Source: an uncultured Prevotella sp.
GTDB taxonomy: Bacteria; Bacteroidota; Bacteroidia; Bacteroidales; Bacteroidaceae
Length of the DNA stretch: 64,000 nucleotides
Assembly (NCBI GenBank): GCA_900319905.1
Contig: ONQB01000012.1
Span: forward strand, 17,338 to 81,337
Reading direction: 5' to 3'
Every line of letters begins with the position of its first letter. The first letter of the stretch is position 1. The notes under the pieces are model-generated. The model was not told the DNA's origin. It did not search any database and saw nothing but the letters and a program-made list of their open reading frames with translations. Shown one piece after another: positions 7,523 through 16,402 of the stretch. The position numbers were made by a program, and so were the translations under genes.

Positions 7523-10471
7523 CTATAATTTACAAGTGATCTGCTCACCATTGTAAGTCACCAACTTCCCTTGAGGAGAATCAAGGTTGAGAGGCGTGGC
7601 CTTGTCTTTGCCAACCACCACGATACGGAACTGACGCTGCCGGAGCATGCCTGAGAAGGAGCCTTTTCTGCTGCCGATGGTCAGCGTATGGTTGGCTTCG
7701 TCGTAGGTGAAGTCAATCGTAGCATATTGTCCCTGCTCGTAGTCGTAGTTGGTGCCTTCATCCTCGTAGAGTGTGAAGCGACCATTACGACCTGCATACA
7801 CGTAGAGATTGATCAGGCTGGGCTGCTTTTCGTCACACCACTCCATGGCCGGACCAAAAGGTATGATGCTGCCTTCGGGCACATAGACTGGAATGTGCTC
7901 AACGGGTGCATTGGCCTTCACGCTCTGTCCGCCATTGAGGTGCTTGCCCGTATAGAAATCGTACCAGCCGCACTGCTTAGGCAGGTAGACCTGACGGGCA
8001 CGTGCCTTATACACTGTCACAGGACAAGCCATCAGTGAGGGACCAAACATCCACTGGTCCTTGATGTCATACACCTTATCGTCGCCATTGAAGTCCATCA
8101 CCAGTGCCCGCATCATCGTGTAGTCATTAAAATGGACGGCTCCTGCCAGACTGTAGACGTAAGGCATGAGGCGGTAGCGCAGCTTGTCGTAATAGACAAT
8201 ACCCTGATAAGCCGGATGGTTCTCGGGCGCAATGTTCCAGACCTCACGCAGTGGCCACTGACCATGTGTGCGATACAAGGGTACGAAAGCGCCCAACTCG
8301 TTCCACCTGACTTGCAGCTCGCGCCATTCCTTCAGGTCGTTGTTCTCCTGACCCGTGCGGTCATACACCTGCTGTGCCTTCACATAGCGGTCTTCCACAC
8401 TAAAGCCACCGATGTCCATGCCCCAGAAAGGCAGCCCGGCAAGACTGTAGTTCAGTCCGGCCGTTATCTGAGCCCGCATGTCTTCCCACCGCGTACCAAT
8501 GTCGCCACTCCATGTAGCCGTACTGTACCGCTGTTCACCGGCAAAGCCGCTGCGCGTGAGCAGGAACACACGGGTGTTGGGATTGACGCTGCGCTGCCCG
8601 TTGTAGATGGCATCGGCATTGACGATGGAGTAAGCATTAAAGTACTCGGTCGAAGATCCCAAGGCCGTAGGACCACAGAGCGCCTTGCGATACCACATCG
8701 GCGTGCAGTCGCGCACATTAGGCTCTGAGGCATCCATCCACCAGGAATCAATGCCGAACTTATACTTGGAATAGAGGTTCTCGTTCATCTGCCGCCAGAA
8801 CATCCTACGGGCACCTGTGCTGTATGCGTCATAGAAAGAGTTGAGGTAGCCCGGTCCCACCCAGTCACGAATGCTGTCATGGGGTGCCTGATGGTACATC
8901 CATCCATGGGCATCTAGCTCTTTGTAGTTGGCGGTGTTGCAGTAGAACTTCGGCCATACCGAAATCATGTAGCGGCCGTGCATGGCGTGGACGCTGTCGA
9001 GCATTGCCTGCGGATTGGGGTAACGGCTGGCTTCAAACTGATGGCTGCCCCACTGGTCGTCGGCCCAATAGTTCCAGTCCTGCACGATGTTGTCAACGGG
9101 GATATGACGCTTGCGAAACTCCGCCAGCGTGTTCTCTATATCTGCTGACGTCTTATAACGCTCGCGGCTCTGCCAGAAGCCAAACGCCCACTTGGGTATG
9201 ATCTGTGCCTTACCCGTCAGGGTGCGGTAACCGGAGATGACCTCATCGAGGTTGTCGCCCGCAATGAAGTAGTAGTCCAGGTCGCGTGACATCTCGCTCC
9301 AGATGCTGAGACGGCCCTGCTCCTCCTCACTACGAGGTGTGGCCACACGCAGACCGCAATAAGACACGTCACCGTCGGGATACCAGTCGATACACAGTTT
9401 CGTGCGCTTGCCTTTCTTCAGGTCAACCGTAAACTTGCAGGCATTCGGGTTCCAGGCCTGACGCCAGTGCTCCGGCACGACAAGCTTTCCGTCGACATAC
9501 ACCTTCGTGTAGCCGGCATAATAAAGGTTGAAGCGATAGCGGTTGTCCACCGGAGCCTCAACGTAACCCTCATAGGTAACGTGAGCGCCTTTCATCTTGA
9601 AATTCTTGGGCAAATTGCCAATGCCGATGTCGGTCAAGCCACGGGCAGCAATGTCGGGCAGCGCAAACTCATAATAGATGCTGTCTTCATCTCTGACGAT
9701 TGTCGTGCCATCGGCAGTACGGTAGGTGCCCGTGAGATGGCCGCGATGACCGTCCTTATCATAAAGCGTGAAAGCATGATTCAACTGGAGATAGTCATTG
9801 GGATTGCCGAAACGGCAGTAGCTGTAGCTGTCCCAAAGGATGCCATAGCCACGGTTGCTCACCACGAAAGGCACGCTTACCTTGGTGTTGTACTGGAACA
9901 AGTCCTCGTTCTTGCCTTTCATGTTCATCTCACCGGCCTGGTGCTGTCCCAGACCGTAGAAGGCCTCATCCGGCTGGTTGTCAAACAGCAACCGCCAGGA
10001 GTAGCCTCTTTTCTGTTCGGGCAGAAGCCGGCTGTCAACACCAATCTCTCGTTCGGGCACGGTGTAGGGCTTGAGGGTCTTACCTTGCTGCTCATCCTCG
10101 GCCAGCAACTGTCGGCCGAAAGCGTCGTAAAACACAACGCGGCCGGTAGCCTTGTTGACCTTGGCCTGCACCTTGGCGGTGCTGATCACAACTTCGTCAT
10201 TGTTCTCGTCCACCTTAAACGTCACATGCTGTTGAAAGGCTTCCGGCACGATGATAAGGCTGTTCTTCAACGGGAAGGCCGACTCACTCGTAGCCTCTAC
10301 TCTGATGATTTTATCGGACATGACCTGCAGGCGCACCCAATGCGGGGAGAAGGCAGTGGGATGAGCCACTGCCACATCCACCGCATTGCCGGTCTTGACA
10401 TAACCGGTCGCACATGCGTTAAGCGCACTGACAAGCAACACACCCGAGATGATGAATGATTTATAGGACAT
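7523..10471 (-). CDS. GH31 alpha-xylosidase-like glycosidase with PA14 insert
   Basis: A 982-residue exported glycoside hydrolase. The signal peptide has a possible lipobox LNAC with Cys20. A GH31 N-terminal beta domain (about 30-240) is interrupted by a PA14-like module (about 245-378), and the catalytic barrel starts near 400. The family nucleophile lies in WWMDASEPN, Asp580. This architecture matches Bacteroides GH31 alpha-xylosidases that strip xylose side chains from xyloglucan oligosaccharides, but GH31 also holds alpha-glucosidases, so specificity is inferred from the PA14 insert and the neighbouring GH5. It is the last gene of the minus-strand operon, 23 bp after GH5. Confidence 0.9.
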   Translation of the reverse strand: MSYKSFIISGVLLVSALNACATGYVKTGNAVDVAVAHPTAFSPHWVRLQVMSDKIIRVEATSESAFPLKNSLIIVPEAFQQHVTFKVDENNDEVVISTAKVQAKVNKATGRVVFYDAFGRQLLAEDEQQGKTLKPYTVPEREIGVDSRLLPEQKRGYSWRLLFDNQPDEAFYGLGQHQAGEMNMKGKNEDLFQYNTKVSVPFVVSNRGYGILWDSYSYCRFGNPNDYLQLNHAFTLYDKDGHRGHLTGTYRTADGTTIVRDEDSIYYEFALPDIAARGLTDIGIGNLPKNFKMKGAHVTYEGYVEAPVDNRYRFNLYYAGYTKVYVDGKLVVPEHWRQAWNPNACKFTVDLKKGKRTKLCIDWYPDGDVSYCGLRVATPRSEEEQGRLSIWSEMSRDLDYYFIAGDNLDEVISGYRTLTGKAQIIPKWAFGFWQSRERYKTSADIENTLAEFRKRHIPVDNIVQDWNYWADDQWGSHQFEASRYPNPQAMLDSVHAMHGRYMISVWPKFYCNTANYKELDAHGWMYHQAPHDSIRDWVGPGYLNSFYDAYSTGARRMFWRQMNENLYSKYKFGIDSWWMDASEPNVRDCTPMWYRKALCGPTALGSSTEYFNAYSIVNADAIYNGQRSVNPNTRVFLLTRSGFAGEQRYSTATWSGDIGTRWEDMRAQITAGLNYSLAGLPFWGMDIGGFSVEDRYVKAQQVYDRTGQENNDLKEWRELQVRWNELGAFVPLYRTHGQWPLREVWNIAPENHPAYQGIVYYDKLRYRLMPYVYSLAGAVHFNDYTMMRALVMDFNGDDKVYDIKDQWMFGPSLMACPVTVYKARARQVYLPKQCGWYDFYTGKHLNGGQSVKANAPVEHIPVYVPEGSIIPFGPAMEWCDEKQPSLINLYVYAGRNGRFTLYEDEGTNYDYEQGQYATIDFTYDEANHTLTIGSRKGSFSGMLRQRQFRIVVVGKDKATPLNLDSPQGKLVTYNGEQITCKL

Positions 10472-10494
10472 AATCTAAGTGTTTAGAGAAGATC

Positions 10495-12261
10495 TTACCG
10501 TGGCCACGATGCGGCGGCAACGCCATTCTGGACGCCCGTGAGGGCTGGCTGGCAGAAGACGTTACGACCGGCACGGTTGACGATGGTCATAGAAGGACGC
10601 GACAATGAGTTCGTATCCCAGACAAACGGTATGAGGCCATTGTTGATGGCTTGTTCGTTGACGGTCTTGTTGAAGAGCGTCACAGAAGCATCGTGCTCGG
10701 CTTGGTTGGCACTGAGATTGCGCCACAAGCAGGCATACTCGCCGATAACCACAGGTACGCCATGGTCGAAATAGGCGGTCTTGAGCTTCGCAAAGCGATC
10801 GGCAATATAGCTTTCCTCGTAGTTGCTGTCAACATTGCGGTCGGAGCCTGCCACATGATTGGCCGCACCCCAGAAGTACTGCATCTTGCCCCAGTCGGCA
10901 TCTTCGAGCAGGCCGCAGAACTGCCATGGCGTGTAGAAATGCACCTCCAGCATGAGCTTACCGCTCTGCGTGTCGGTCGGGAACTTGCTGACAGGCATCA
11001 GACTGAGAGTCTCATCGACGTTCGTCTTCGGGCCCTGAATGACAAGCACGCGGTTGCTATTGTTGCCGCCCGTCGCACGTACGGCGTCGATGAATGCTTG
11101 CTCATATTTGATCAAAGCGTTCATCTGCGCGTCGGTCATCGTTGTCTGCTGACTCTGGTTGGGTTCGTTAAGACCGGCGAAGATCAGATGTTTGTCGTAG
11201 TTCTTAAAGGTATTGGCCACTTGCGTCCACAGCGTCTTCATGGTCTCGCAGTTGGCAGTGACCGTGGTTTCATCGGTCTTGTTGAACGACGTCTCGACCC
11301 ATCCGCCATCATAGTGGTCGTTGAGTATGACATAGAGGCCGTCCTGGACACAGTAGTCCACCACTTCCTTGACGCGTGCCATCCATGCGGCATTGATGGT
11401 CGTTGTGCCGGCATCGAAATGGGTGTACCAAGAGCACGGGATGCGGATTGACTTGAAGCCGAGAGACTTCACATAGTCAATGACGGCCTGCGTGGTCTTT
11501 GTGCCTTGCCACGAGGTCTCAGCCGACAATCCGTCACCGGATGAGAACGGTGCCTCCAGGGTGTTGCCGAGGTTCCAGCCCGGATACATATCGGAAGCTA
11601 CCTCCAAGGCAGAGACCGTGATGGAAGCTTCGCTGTTGGCAGCCTGGTTCACCGTGACAGCCTCCACGAGGTCGCCTTGCGTGAACGTGATGGTGCCCTT
11701 GCGGCTCTCACCTACATAGTTGGGTGCCACAACAAATTGATGACTGTATTCCTGCATTGTGGCGCGTGTGTCGGGCGAAGTGATCCATGATGCATCGGTC
11801 GTAAAGCTATAGGTGCCGTTGCTCTTGAGCTTCACGGTGATGGTCCGTCCTGATGCGGGCACGTCAAACGAGGTCTGCTCGAGGAGAAGGCCATTGTCGG
11901 CCTTCTGCGTGATGGCAATGTCTTTGGTCGACTCTCCCAATTTCACCGTCACTGTAGCAGTGCGGTCGTCATAGCCTGTGTTTTCAGCCACGGCGAGTGA
12001 GTACTTATAGGTCACCGTCGAGGCAGATGTCTGTTCGCTGACAACAGCCCAGTCGGCACTGCTGCTCACGGAAGGCTTGCTGGCAGCCCTCACATAGAAG
12101 TCGATGGTGCCACCGCTCTTAGCAAAGGTCTGCTCCGATGTCGACACCATGAAGTCAGTGCTCAGTCCGGCCGCACTATTGCTGATGTCGTCGCCGCACG
12201 ATGCAAACAGCACAACAGCCAACAGGCTCAGCAAGGCATTAATAATCGTTATCTTTTTCAT
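10495..12261 (-). CDS. GH5 endo-beta-glucanase/xyloglucanase lipoprotein with two BACON domains
   Basis: A 588-residue cell-surface enzyme. The lipobox LFASC places the lipidated cysteine at 22, followed by GDD. Two BACON-type beta-sandwich domains occupy about 38-122 and 125-210, and the GH5 barrel about 220-575. GWNLGNTLEA marks the barrel start, the acid/base is Glu366 in LNEPN and the nucleophile is Glu508 in VIGEYA. The motif pattern suits subfamily 4, which includes the BACON-carrying endo-xyloglucanase of the Bacteroides ovatus xyloglucan locus. It should cut the backbone at the surface and feed SusCD. The substrate is inferred: a mixed-linkage glucanase remains possible. Confidence 0.9.
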   Translation of the reverse strand: MKKITIINALLSLLAVVLFASCGDDISNSAAGLSTDFMVSTSEQTFAKSGGTIDFYVRAASKPSVSSSADWAVVSEQTSASTVTYKYSLAVAENTGYDDRTATVTVKLGESTKDIAITQKADNGLLLEQTSFDVPASGRTITVKLKSNGTYSFTTDASWITSPDTRATMQEYSHQFVVAPNYVGESRKGTITFTQGDLVEAVTVNQAANSEASITVSALEVASDMYPGWNLGNTLEAPFSSGDGLSAETSWQGTKTTQAVIDYVKSLGFKSIRIPCSWYTHFDAGTTTINAAWMARVKEVVDYCVQDGLYVILNDHYDGGWVETSFNKTDETTVTANCETMKTLWTQVANTFKNYDKHLIFAGLNEPNQSQQTTMTDAQMNALIKYEQAFIDAVRATGGNNSNRVLVIQGPKTNVDETLSLMPVSKFPTDTQSGKLMLEVHFYTPWQFCGLLEDADWGKMQYFWGAANHVAGSDRNVDSNYEESYIADRFAKLKTAYFDHGVPVVIGEYACLWRNLSANQAEHDASVTLFNKTVNEQAINNGLIPFVWDTNSLSRPSMTIVNRAGRNVFCQPALTGVQNGVAAASWPR

Positions 12262-12350
12262 TGTTGTTACCTTAATCTTTATCGGTTCTGAAGAAAGGTC
12301 CCGGGCCGTCTCGCCCAGGACGATTCTTCATGGATAAGTTGTTCTTCCCG

Positions 12351-14468
12351 TTAGATGCCGGGAGTAATGATTGAATTGATCTTCACTTTGACGAGGTCGG
12401 GGTTGACAAGCTCCTTATAAAGATTGGTGATATCAATCACCCAGACCACAGCACCCTCGCTGGTTCCGCAGAGCGGTGCAGTCACGGTGTAGGTACCATC
12501 CTTCGTGATGGTCGTTCCAGCACCTTCTGTTCCGCCCCAATAGCTGGGATCCCAGGAAGCATCGGCAAACGACATGCTGGCCGGATAACTGCCCGAAGCA
12601 CCACTGACGAGGTTGCCGTCAATGCCGCTGATGGTGAAGTTGACCGTGATGGAACCGTTGAACTTCAGCGAGCTGTAGTCGTTGACGCCCTTGGTTGAGC
12701 CATACTCATTGTAGATCTCAATACGGCCGTCAACACCATCGCCTTCCTTACTCGTCCATACCGGAGCCGGGATCTTCTGATAGATATCGGCAACATCGAA
12801 GCGGATGCTCTCAACCTCGACTTTCACCTTGCTCATGTCAACAATGTTGGCAGCAAGCTTGTCGATATCGATGCAGAACACCATTGCACCGTCGGCCTGA
12901 GAGGCAGTCTCCATCCAGACGGAGTATTCACCGTCACCATTGACCAGTGCGTCGTACTTATAGTTGTTGAACGATGACCAGTAGCTGGGATCCCATGAGG
13001 CATCAGCATATTCCAAGCCGGCAATGAACTGTGAGGGCGCGTCACTCTTGAGGTTGCCTGTGACACCGCTCAACTTGAACTTAACCACCATATTCTTTGA
13101 GAACGACACTTGACTAGGATCGAGACAAGGATTGGGCTTCGAAGCACCATACTCGTTGTAGAGCTCAATGCGCAGGCGACCGTTGTCCTCGATATCTCCG
13201 ACCACCAGTTTGCTGTTGTCAGGATTGATGATAGGAGCCTTACGTACCGACCTCACGCAGAGGCCAAGCTGGCGCTGGCTCATTCCGGTAACAGCCGAAC
13301 CGTCACTGCCGAAGCTGAGTGTCTTGCCATAGTCGGAAGAGATGGTGTTCACCGTTCCTGCCCAATACAATCCCTTGGCATTGGCACCCTCCAAGGTGGT
13401 GCCATTGCGATAGCCGGCTGCAGGCAGGAAGATGCTGTTGCCATTGTTGGCCGTGAAGCGAATACCGCTCACGCCATCCACCGTCGTCCAGGTCTGCTTG
13501 GTTCCCTTAATGAGCTCGGCAATCTGGGCGGCCGTAGGCATCGAACTCTTAATCGATGACGAGCCGTCGATGTCAGCGTGCTTGACAATATCGTTGGCTG
13601 TTGCAGCGATGTCCGACGTGACGTTGTAGTCATCAAGACGGGTAGACGTCATCAAACCGGTGGCATCGCCATAGGCGGCCATTGCTCCGGTCTCGGTCTC
13701 ATTCTCGGCGCCGACATTGTATTTGGCCCACATTACAGAGAGCCCAAGGTCGACGTACTCCATCGACTGTTTCGCTGTTGTGAACGACTTCACGTCACCA
13801 TAGACCAGACCATCGCCCAACTGCGCGTAAGCTACATAATAATAGGTGTTGCCGGGCAGCAGTCCATCGACCGTCGTTGCGAGTGTGGTCGATGTGGAAG
13901 TAAGCGGATAGTCGCGGCCATCACGCACATTAGCCTCAGTCATTGAGAGTTTGAAGCCAAACGTCATTCCGTTCTCTATCAGACCTTTCAAGCCGGAAGC
14001 CGAAGCGTTGAGCGTAGCCTTGCATGCAGACACTTCGGTAGCTTCTGCTGTCGCTATCTGCGCGTCGGTGGCGACAAACGACTTCACATCGCCGTACTTC
14101 GTGACGCGGCTCTGCAGCGTCACATACGTGCAATAATAATAGGTAGTGCCTTTGGTCAGGCCGGATAGAGCCGTCGTCACATTGCCCAATGAGTCAATGC
14201 CGCCCACTACTTTTGAGCCCGCCGTCGTTGGGTCAGGGTTGATGGAATAGCACGTTCCTACCTGATAGGAACTGGGATCACATTTCGACAGGTCGAGCAC
14301 ACGGCCTTTGGCAGTAGCCGAGATGGCTGTGACATCGGCCTCGCCCGTCTCTACGCTGGAGACAACGGCCTCCGTTGCGATTGTATAGTCGTCGTCATCG
14401 CTGCATGCGCACAAGGCCAACACGCAGAGAAGTGAGAGGACGCTGTATAATTTAAGTCTGTATTTCAT
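12351..14468 (-). CDS. Surface glycan-binding lipoprotein with FISUMP-like domain
   Basis: A 705-residue lipoprotein with lipobox LCAC, Cys22 and an acidic SDDDD surface-export tract. Two fibronectin-like repeats are visible at about 35-135 and 140-230 (each ends with TYYYVAYA or TYYYCTYV and a VKSFTT-like strand). A Fib_succ_major (FISUMP)-like domain follows at about 233-410 (begins YVDLGLSVMWAKYNVGA). Then come two related modules of about 120-130 residues, each with RIELYNEYG or RIEIYNEYG and FADASWDPSYW or YADASWDPSYW. No catalytic motif is seen. Its position between susD and GH5 suggests glycan capture. The repeated C-terminal modules are good candidates for the binding sites. Confidence 0.75.
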   Translation of the reverse strand: MKYRLKLYSVLSLLCVLALCACSDDDDYTIATEAVVSSVETGEADVTAISATAKGRVLDLSKCDPSSYQVGTCYSINPDPTTAGSKVVGGIDSLGNVTTALSGLTKGTTYYYCTYVTLQSRVTKYGDVKSFVATDAQIATAEATEVSACKATLNASASGLKGLIENGMTFGFKLSMTEANVRDGRDYPLTSTSTTLATTVDGLLPGNTYYYVAYAQLGDGLVYGDVKSFTTAKQSMEYVDLGLSVMWAKYNVGAENETETGAMAAYGDATGLMTSTRLDDYNVTSDIAATANDIVKHADIDGSSSIKSSMPTAAQIAELIKGTKQTWTTVDGVSGIRFTANNGNSIFLPAAGYRNGTTLEGANAKGLYWAGTVNTISSDYGKTLSFGSDGSAVTGMSQRQLGLCVRSVRKAPIINPDNSKLVVGDIEDNGRLRIELYNEYGASKPNPCLDPSQVSFSKNMVVKFKLSGVTGNLKSDAPSQFIAGLEYADASWDPSYWSSFNNYKYDALVNGDGEYSVWMETASQADGAMVFCIDIDKLAANIVDMSKVKVEVESIRFDVADIYQKIPAPVWTSKEGDGVDGRIEIYNEYGSTKGVNDYSSLKFNGSITVNFTISGIDGNLVSGASGSYPASMSFADASWDPSYWGGTEGAGTTITKDGTYTVTAPLCGTSEGAVVWVIDITNLYKELVNPDLVKVKINSIITPGI

Positions 14469-14492
14469 AGTGCTGAATGGTTTTAAGATGAA

Positions 14493-16319
14493 CTACTTTC
14501 TGACGGTCTTTCTCACGACACGCTTTGCTGCCTTTGCCACATGCTTCTTAGCATCGGCAGCGTCGGTGATGAAAGGCTTGCCATTGTCGAGCGTCACATG
14601 AACGGTGATTGACAGCGATGAGCTGAACGAGTAATTGGCTGCGGTCGAGGCGTTCGCACCCCATGGATTGACAATGTAGCGGCGGGCCGTTGTAGCGGCA
14701 TCACCCACGATACGGTCAATGGCCGCATCGTCGAAGTCTACGCTCTTGCCATCGGCTTTCACCGCCACGACTTTCACGTCGCAGTTAGGATGATCCTTAA
14801 GCAGTTTTTCGATGTCAAGATAGAGGCCATAGACATTGCTGCACGAGCCATTGATGGTGAAGGTGTAGTCGCCATCGGTCGTGACATACACGTCATCGCT
14901 CTGCTGGAAGGTCCAACTCGAATCGAAGAGATGCAAGCCACCCTTATAACGCTTGACTTGCGCACCGCCGGTCTGCAGTGTGAACTGATAGCCTTGGTAA
15001 GCCCAAAGTTTGTTCTGGTCGTCATAGAGCTTCTTGCCAAGCCAGAGGTTAGAGAGCGAACCGCTGTAGTCATCGGTCTCATACGACAGAATGCGCAGTG
15101 AGTTGTCGTTGCTGCGTGAGAATGTCACGTCGCCGTCAGCAGAGAGCGTGAGCGATGGGAACTGACCGTCGAAGGTGTAGACGCCCTTGTCGCTGAGCGT
15201 ATAGGTTCCGGCATATTCGGTGCCGTCAGGTGTGGTCACAGTATACTTGTGTGACACATTGTTCATGACGAGTGTCAGATCCTCGATGCCGTCGACTGCC
15301 GTCGAAGCTATGCCCTTGGCCGATCCGTTGAGGTTGCACCAGTCGTAAGGCTTGTCAGCATTGAGCTTGTAGGTCATCACGTGGCTGGTCTTCGGCTCCA
15401 CGTAGTCGCGCCAGTCAGAGGCCAGTTCAGGTTCTTCCTCCTTGGCATCTCCCGGATCATAGTTCATGGCATAATCCTCAGACACATAGTTGAACACTTC
15501 CAGCCATTCACCGCCCCAGTCACCGGACACACGTATATAACCCACGCGCAGATGGTTGTCATCAAGAGCCACAATCTGCAGGTTGCGGCGCCAGTCACTG
15601 CGACGAGCCGTCCAGGTATCAGGATGCATCAGGTCAGCATCGGTGAGATTGAGAATGTGGCTATCGGTGTTGAGGTTGAAGATACCCTTCTGTGTGGTAC
15701 CCGTTGACGAGTTGTAGAACTGATAGTTGGCATTGCCGTTCAGGTCGAAGATCATGTAGCTGTCCCACATGTTGGCATCGCCGGTATGACCAGCTCCCGG
15801 ATCCCAGTTCATGGTGAACGAGTTCCAGCCGAACGTAGGATTGGCCGATGGGTCGCCGTAGGTCACTTCACCTGCTGAGAAGCCATACTTACCGTTGTCG
15901 TAGATCCATTTCTTCGACTTGCCCACACCACCGGCCAGCATCGACCACAGCGGATCGGTGACGAACTCAGCACAGAAGTTGTCAATCGTAAAAGTGGTAT
16001 AAGGTCCATAGACCACGCCACCCGGTGTCTCCACGCCCATGCGTACCTGGTAGTCGCCGGCGAAAGGCATCTTCAAGGTCATCTCCGCTTCCTGCGAACG
16101 TCCCTGCGGGGTGTCCCACAATGTGGTGTAGCTCGATGGCAGGAGACTCTTGAGATAGACTATATTGGGATTGGACGAGTCGTGGGTGAGCGTATAGGCA
16201 AGGCCCTCGACAAGGTCATCCGACGTGATATTCTTATCGCCCAGACTGTAGTCATCGGGCGAACAGGCCGCAACAAGGAGTGCTAAGACGGCCATCAATA
16301 GATATTTCAGATTTTTCAT
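14493..16319 (-). CDS. Surface lipoprotein of the PUL (SusE/F position)
   Basis: A 608-residue lipoprotein; the start at 16319 is preferred over an upstream in-frame ATG because it opens directly into the signal peptide with lipobox LVAAC and Cys19. It lies directly after susD, where SusE/F-like glycan-binding proteins are usually encoded. The N-terminal third holds a beta-sandwich-like region (about 30-110). The centre is rich in aromatic residues and Asp/Gly loops, with no hydrolase motif I recognise. The C-terminus is unusual: the last 20 residues are Lys/Arg/Ala-rich. Function as a glycan-binding protein is inferred from place and lipidation only. Confidence 0.65.
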   Translation of the reverse strand: MKNLKYLLMAVLALLVAACSPDDYSLGDKNITSDDLVEGLAYTLTHDSSNPNIVYLKSLLPSSYTTLWDTPQGRSQEAEMTLKMPFAGDYQVRMGVETPGGVVYGPYTTFTIDNFCAEFVTDPLWSMLAGGVGKSKKWIYDNGKYGFSAGEVTYGDPSANPTFGWNSFTMNWDPGAGHTGDANMWDSYMIFDLNGNANYQFYNSSTGTTQKGIFNLNTDSHILNLTDADLMHPDTWTARRSDWRRNLQIVALDDNHLRVGYIRVSGDWGGEWLEVFNYVSEDYAMNYDPGDAKEEEPELASDWRDYVEPKTSHVMTYKLNADKPYDWCNLNGSAKGIASTAVDGIEDLTLVMNNVSHKYTVTTPDGTEYAGTYTLSDKGVYTFDGQFPSLTLSADGDVTFSRSNDNSLRILSYETDDYSGSLSNLWLGKKLYDDQNKLWAYQGYQFTLQTGGAQVKRYKGGLHLFDSSWTFQQSDDVYVTTDGDYTFTINGSCSNVYGLYLDIEKLLKDHPNCDVKVVAVKADGKSVDFDDAAIDRIVGDAATTARRYIVNPWGANASTAANYSFSSSLSITVHVTLDNGKPFITDAADAKKHVAKAAKRVVRKTVRK

Positions 16320-16402
16320 TTTTATAGAGATATTGATCTGCCCCACATGGCGTAGCCTTCACGAAGGGAGGCTGGCACCACTGGGACGGAAGCCGTTATA
16401 GA

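Noticed and set aside
8132-8728. A 198-residue plus-strand protein inside GH31
   Set aside because: It is antisense to a confidently assigned catalytic domain and has no recognisable domain. Other long opposite-strand frames within SusC, uvrB, leuC and dnaB were dropped for the same reason.
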